From an uncultured Coriobacteriia bacterium (GTDB lineage Bacteria; Actinomycetota; Coriobacteriia; Coriobacteriales; QAMH01), in assembly GCA_949283445.1 (NCBI GenBank), contig CASDTD010000234.1, positions 1 to 9,962 on the forward strand: DNA of 9,962 bases, read 5' to 3'. The stretch's first letter is position 1. Every line of letters starts with the position of its first letter. The position numbers and the translations under genes were made by a program. The notes under the pieces are model-generated. The model did not search any database. It saw only the letters and a program-made list of their open reading frames with translations, and had not been told where the DNA came from. Shown here in pieces: positions 9,015-9,962 of the stretch.

Positions 9015-9046
9015 TGATAAAACGAACCCGATTAGTTTTATCACAA
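9015..9046 (-). promoter_or_regulatory. Inverted repeat and weak candidate promoter upstream of the release-factor-like gene
   Basis: TGATAAAAC (9015-9023) and GTTTTATCA (9035-9043) form a perfect 9-bp inverted repeat with an 11-base centre, about 20-50 bases upstream of the GTG start. On the minus strand TTGTGA (9046-9041) and TTTTAT (9022-9017) with an 18-base spacer form a weak sigma-70-type match overlapping it. An operator over a promoter would look like this, but the same word GTTTTATCAC recurs at 9739-9748, so it may instead be part of the nearby repeat patchwork. Confidence 0.35.
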
Positions 9047-9048
9047 TT

Positions 9049-9075
9049 TAGGGACGTGCCCGTTTTGACCGAAAG
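9049..9075 (+). repeat. Repeat A, left copy (27 bp)
   Basis: This 27-bp sequence begins TAGGGACGTGC and ends TTTTGACCGAAAG. It recurs in the same orientation at 9681-9707 with a single mismatch at its 12th base (C here, T there). It abuts repeat B with no gap. It lies between the release-factor-like gene and the regulator remnant and does not code for anything recognisable. Confidence 0.9.
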
Positions 9076-9104
9076 GACCATGTAAAACCGGGTTTCTGAT
9101 GGTC
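9076..9104 (+). repeat. Repeat B, left copy (29 bp, quasi-palindromic)
   Basis: The copy runs from GACCAT to ATGGTC, with a central AAACCGGGTTT that is itself palindromic around one base. It matches the copy at 9652-9680 at 25 of 29 positions, all differences being within bases 7-11. The GACCAT/ATGGTC ends are inverted repeats, so each copy can form a hairpin. The stop codon of the regulator remnant overlaps its last two bases. Confidence 0.9.
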
Positions 9105-9562
9105 ACGCCTTGCGGTACTTTGTTCCTCTGCCGGAACCCACCATAACGACGAGCCCGCGCTCGATAAGCCCCCTCAAGATCCGATGAACCGTCGATTTGC
9201 TTAGGCCCACACGACCAAGGAGCTCGCTCATACCGATGGGACGCACGCTGCTCAACTGATCGAATACCACACTCTGATCTTCATCGAGCGCGTAATCCTG
9301 CCGAAGAACTGGCAGGATTACCGTGATTGAATTCTCGCGTATATCAAACTGCGGCTTGCTTGCGCTGTCTTCATAGGCATTCTTGATACGCCTAATGCCC
9401 GTACCAAACGCCTCGATAATGCCCAGTCGATAGAACACGTTTGCAAGTATCGGATTCCGTCTCACCGAAACGGTGTCAACCAGGTATTCCTCCTCCGAAA
9501 TACCTGTTGGAAGCCCGCCGGGAGATACAACCTCGATATGATCATCGAACATGGATAAGTAT

Positions 9563-9606
9563 ACACGAAACGTGACACGCAAATTTTTACGTGTCACGTT
9601 TCGTGT
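9563..9606. repeat. Perfect 17-bp inverted repeat
   Basis: ACACGAAACGTGACACG (9563-9579) is repeated perfectly inverted at 9590-9606 around the AT-rich 10-base centre CAAATTTTTA. The right arm continues so that CGTGTCAC occurs twice in tandem register (9590-9597 and 9602-9609), which is read as NVTRNVTR in the remnant frame. The arm lies exactly where homology to HATPase_c_4 proteins begins. No T-run adjoins it, so an intrinsic terminator is unlikely. An operator, a recombination junction or a hairpin-forming site are possible. Confidence 0.9.
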
Positions 9607-9651
9607 CACATTATGGTGTTGGACAGCCCACTCCCCATTGTCAGCCAGCTT

Positions 9652-9680
9652 GACCATCTGACACCGGGTTTCTGATGGTC
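9652..9680 (+). repeat. Repeat B, right copy (29 bp, quasi-palindromic)
   Basis: This is the direct-orientation partner of the copy at 9076-9104. Here the ends form a slightly better inverted repeat, GACCATC with GATGGTC. It is followed without gap by the right copy of repeat A, so the order of the two repeats is the reverse of that at the left side. Confidence 0.9.
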
Positions 9681-9707
9681 TAGGGACGTGCTCGTTTTGA
9701 CCGAAAG
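9681..9707 (+). repeat. Repeat A, right copy (27 bp)
   Basis: It is identical to 9049-9075 except for one base. In this copy the repeat forms the left half of a longer imperfect hairpin (9683-9728), which the left copy lacks. It sits between the remnant and the end of tex. Confidence 0.9.
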
Positions 9708-9728
9708 TGGTCAATTTGGACCCGTCCC
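9683..9728. repeat. REP-like imperfect hairpin downstream of tex
   Basis: GGGACG (9683-9688) pairs with CGTCCC (9723-9728), and TTGACC (9697-9702) pairs with GGTCAA (9709-9714) around the loop GAAAGT. Overall 14 of 20 stem positions match. It lies 36 bases after the tex stop, where it could end or stabilise the tex transcript. The shape resembles repetitive extragenic palindromes. Confidence 0.6.
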
Positions 9729-9763
9729 ATATTGACCCGTTTTATCACTCTGCTGCCCAGCTG

Positions 9764-9962
9764 CTACTTCCCCTGCACCATGGTGAGCGAGATCTTGCCG
9801 CGGTCGCGGTCGACCCTCTCGACCCACACCTTCACGGTGTCGCCCACGGCCACCACGTCGCTTGGGTGCTTCACGAAGCGCTTCGCCAGCTTGGAGATGT
9901 GCACGAGGCCGTCCTGGTGCACGCCCACGTCCACGAACGCGCCAAAGTCAACCACGTTGCGC
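9764..9962 (-). CDS. tex: Tex-like protein, C-terminal S1 domain (partial, 5' end outside window)
   Basis: The last 65 codons enter from the right edge and stop with TAG at 9764-9766. The sequence [27 protein letters not shown] followed by [23 protein letters not shown] is a complete-looking S1 RNA-binding fold of the kind that closes the transcription accessory protein Tex, a nucleic-acid-binding protein of about 700-780 residues acting on transcription. [18 protein letters not shown] and the [10 protein letters not shown] stretch are particularly Tex-like. Other S1 proteins (ribosomal protein S1, PNPase) are possible, but their S1 domains usually differ in these positions. The edge GTG at 9955 is an internal valine, not a start. 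Confidence 0.88.
   Translation of the reverse strand, partial: RNVVDFGAFVDVGVHQDGLVHISKLAKRFVKHPSDVVAVGDTVKVWVERVDRDRGKISLTMVQGK

Larger units (their letters stand above)
9103..9714 (-). pseudogene. 5'-truncated HATPase_c_4 / winged-helix regulator remnant
   Basis: The recognisable part runs from about 9563 to the TGA at 9103. It begins at the sequence YLSMFDDHIEVVSPGGLP, then SVRRNPILANVFYRLGIIEAFGTGIRRIKNAY, the RecG-related HATPase_c_4 domain found in AlbA_2 (Schlafen-like) regulators. A winged-helix domain ends the protein (MSELLGRVGLSKSTVHRILRGLIERGLV). Full-length relatives have roughly 400-500 residues with an N-terminal AlbA_2 DNA-binding domain; that half is missing. The open frame reaches a TTG at 9714, but its first 20 or so codons only translate repeats A and B, and the next stretch reads the arms of a 17-bp inverted repeat (NVTRNVTRKN). 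The start is therefore probably not genuine. Base composition is clearly more AT-rich than the neighbours, suggesting transfer. A short inner product from M55 (9552) cannot be excluded. Confidence 0.75.

Noticed and set aside
9105..9680. Integron gene cassette flanked by attC sites
   Set aside because: Repeat B is quasi-palindromic, but it lacks the recognisable attC core sites, there is no integron integrase in the window, and the gene is truncated. It is kept only as a loose analogy.
9049..9707. Reading the spaced repeats as a CRISPR array
   Set aside because: There are only two copies of each repeat, about 570 bp or more apart with a gene fragment between, and no cas genes.

Overview
The window looks like chromosomal DNA of a high-GC Gram-positive bacterium. 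The best guess is the class Coriobacteriia, probably Eggerthellaceae. This is an inference from the gene set and protein character: ftsE-ftsX, mazG, eno and a divIC/ftsB-like gene in one line, a split two-subunit transketolase, and Arg/Gln/Gly-rich extensions on division proteins. No database was searched. Nearly all host genes are on the minus strand. Only the left end, up to about 1340, is transcribed rightward.

Left end (1-1541): the tail of an unrecognised gene and a tyrosine-recombinase integrase on the plus strand form the right border of an integrated element. It abuts the 3' end of a tRNA-Leu(TAA) gene that is on the minus strand. Three perfect and one degenerate 10-bp repeats precede the integrase. 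A strong bidirectional terminator lies between the integrase and the tRNA. The rest of the element is to the left, outside the window.

Middle (1557-6583), read on the minus strand: ftsE, ftsX, mazG and eno run head to tail with short overlaps, two of them of the ATGA type. A hairpin follows, then a DivIC/FtsB-like septum gene and the tRNA. The run combines the FtsEX division complex, NTP clean-up by MazG, glycolytic enolase and a septal membrane protein. A candidate promoter and an inverted repeat sit just upstream of ftsE. FtsE and the DivIC-like protein both carry long, low-complexity, arginine-rich N-terminal extensions.

Right part (6697-8994), minus strand: a 151-residue GGQ release-factor-like protein is followed by the N- and C-terminal subunits of a split transketolase, which serves the non-oxidative pentose phosphate pathway.

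Right end (9000-9962): this is a patchwork. A 5'-truncated HATPase_c_4/winged-helix regulator remnant is bracketed by two different short repeats in the order A-B-remnant-B-A. It also contains a perfect 17-bp inverted repeat. The window ends in the last S1 domain of Tex, cut by the edge. The strongest candidates for something unusual are the repeat-bracketed remnant, the RF2-like mini release factor, and the extended FtsE.
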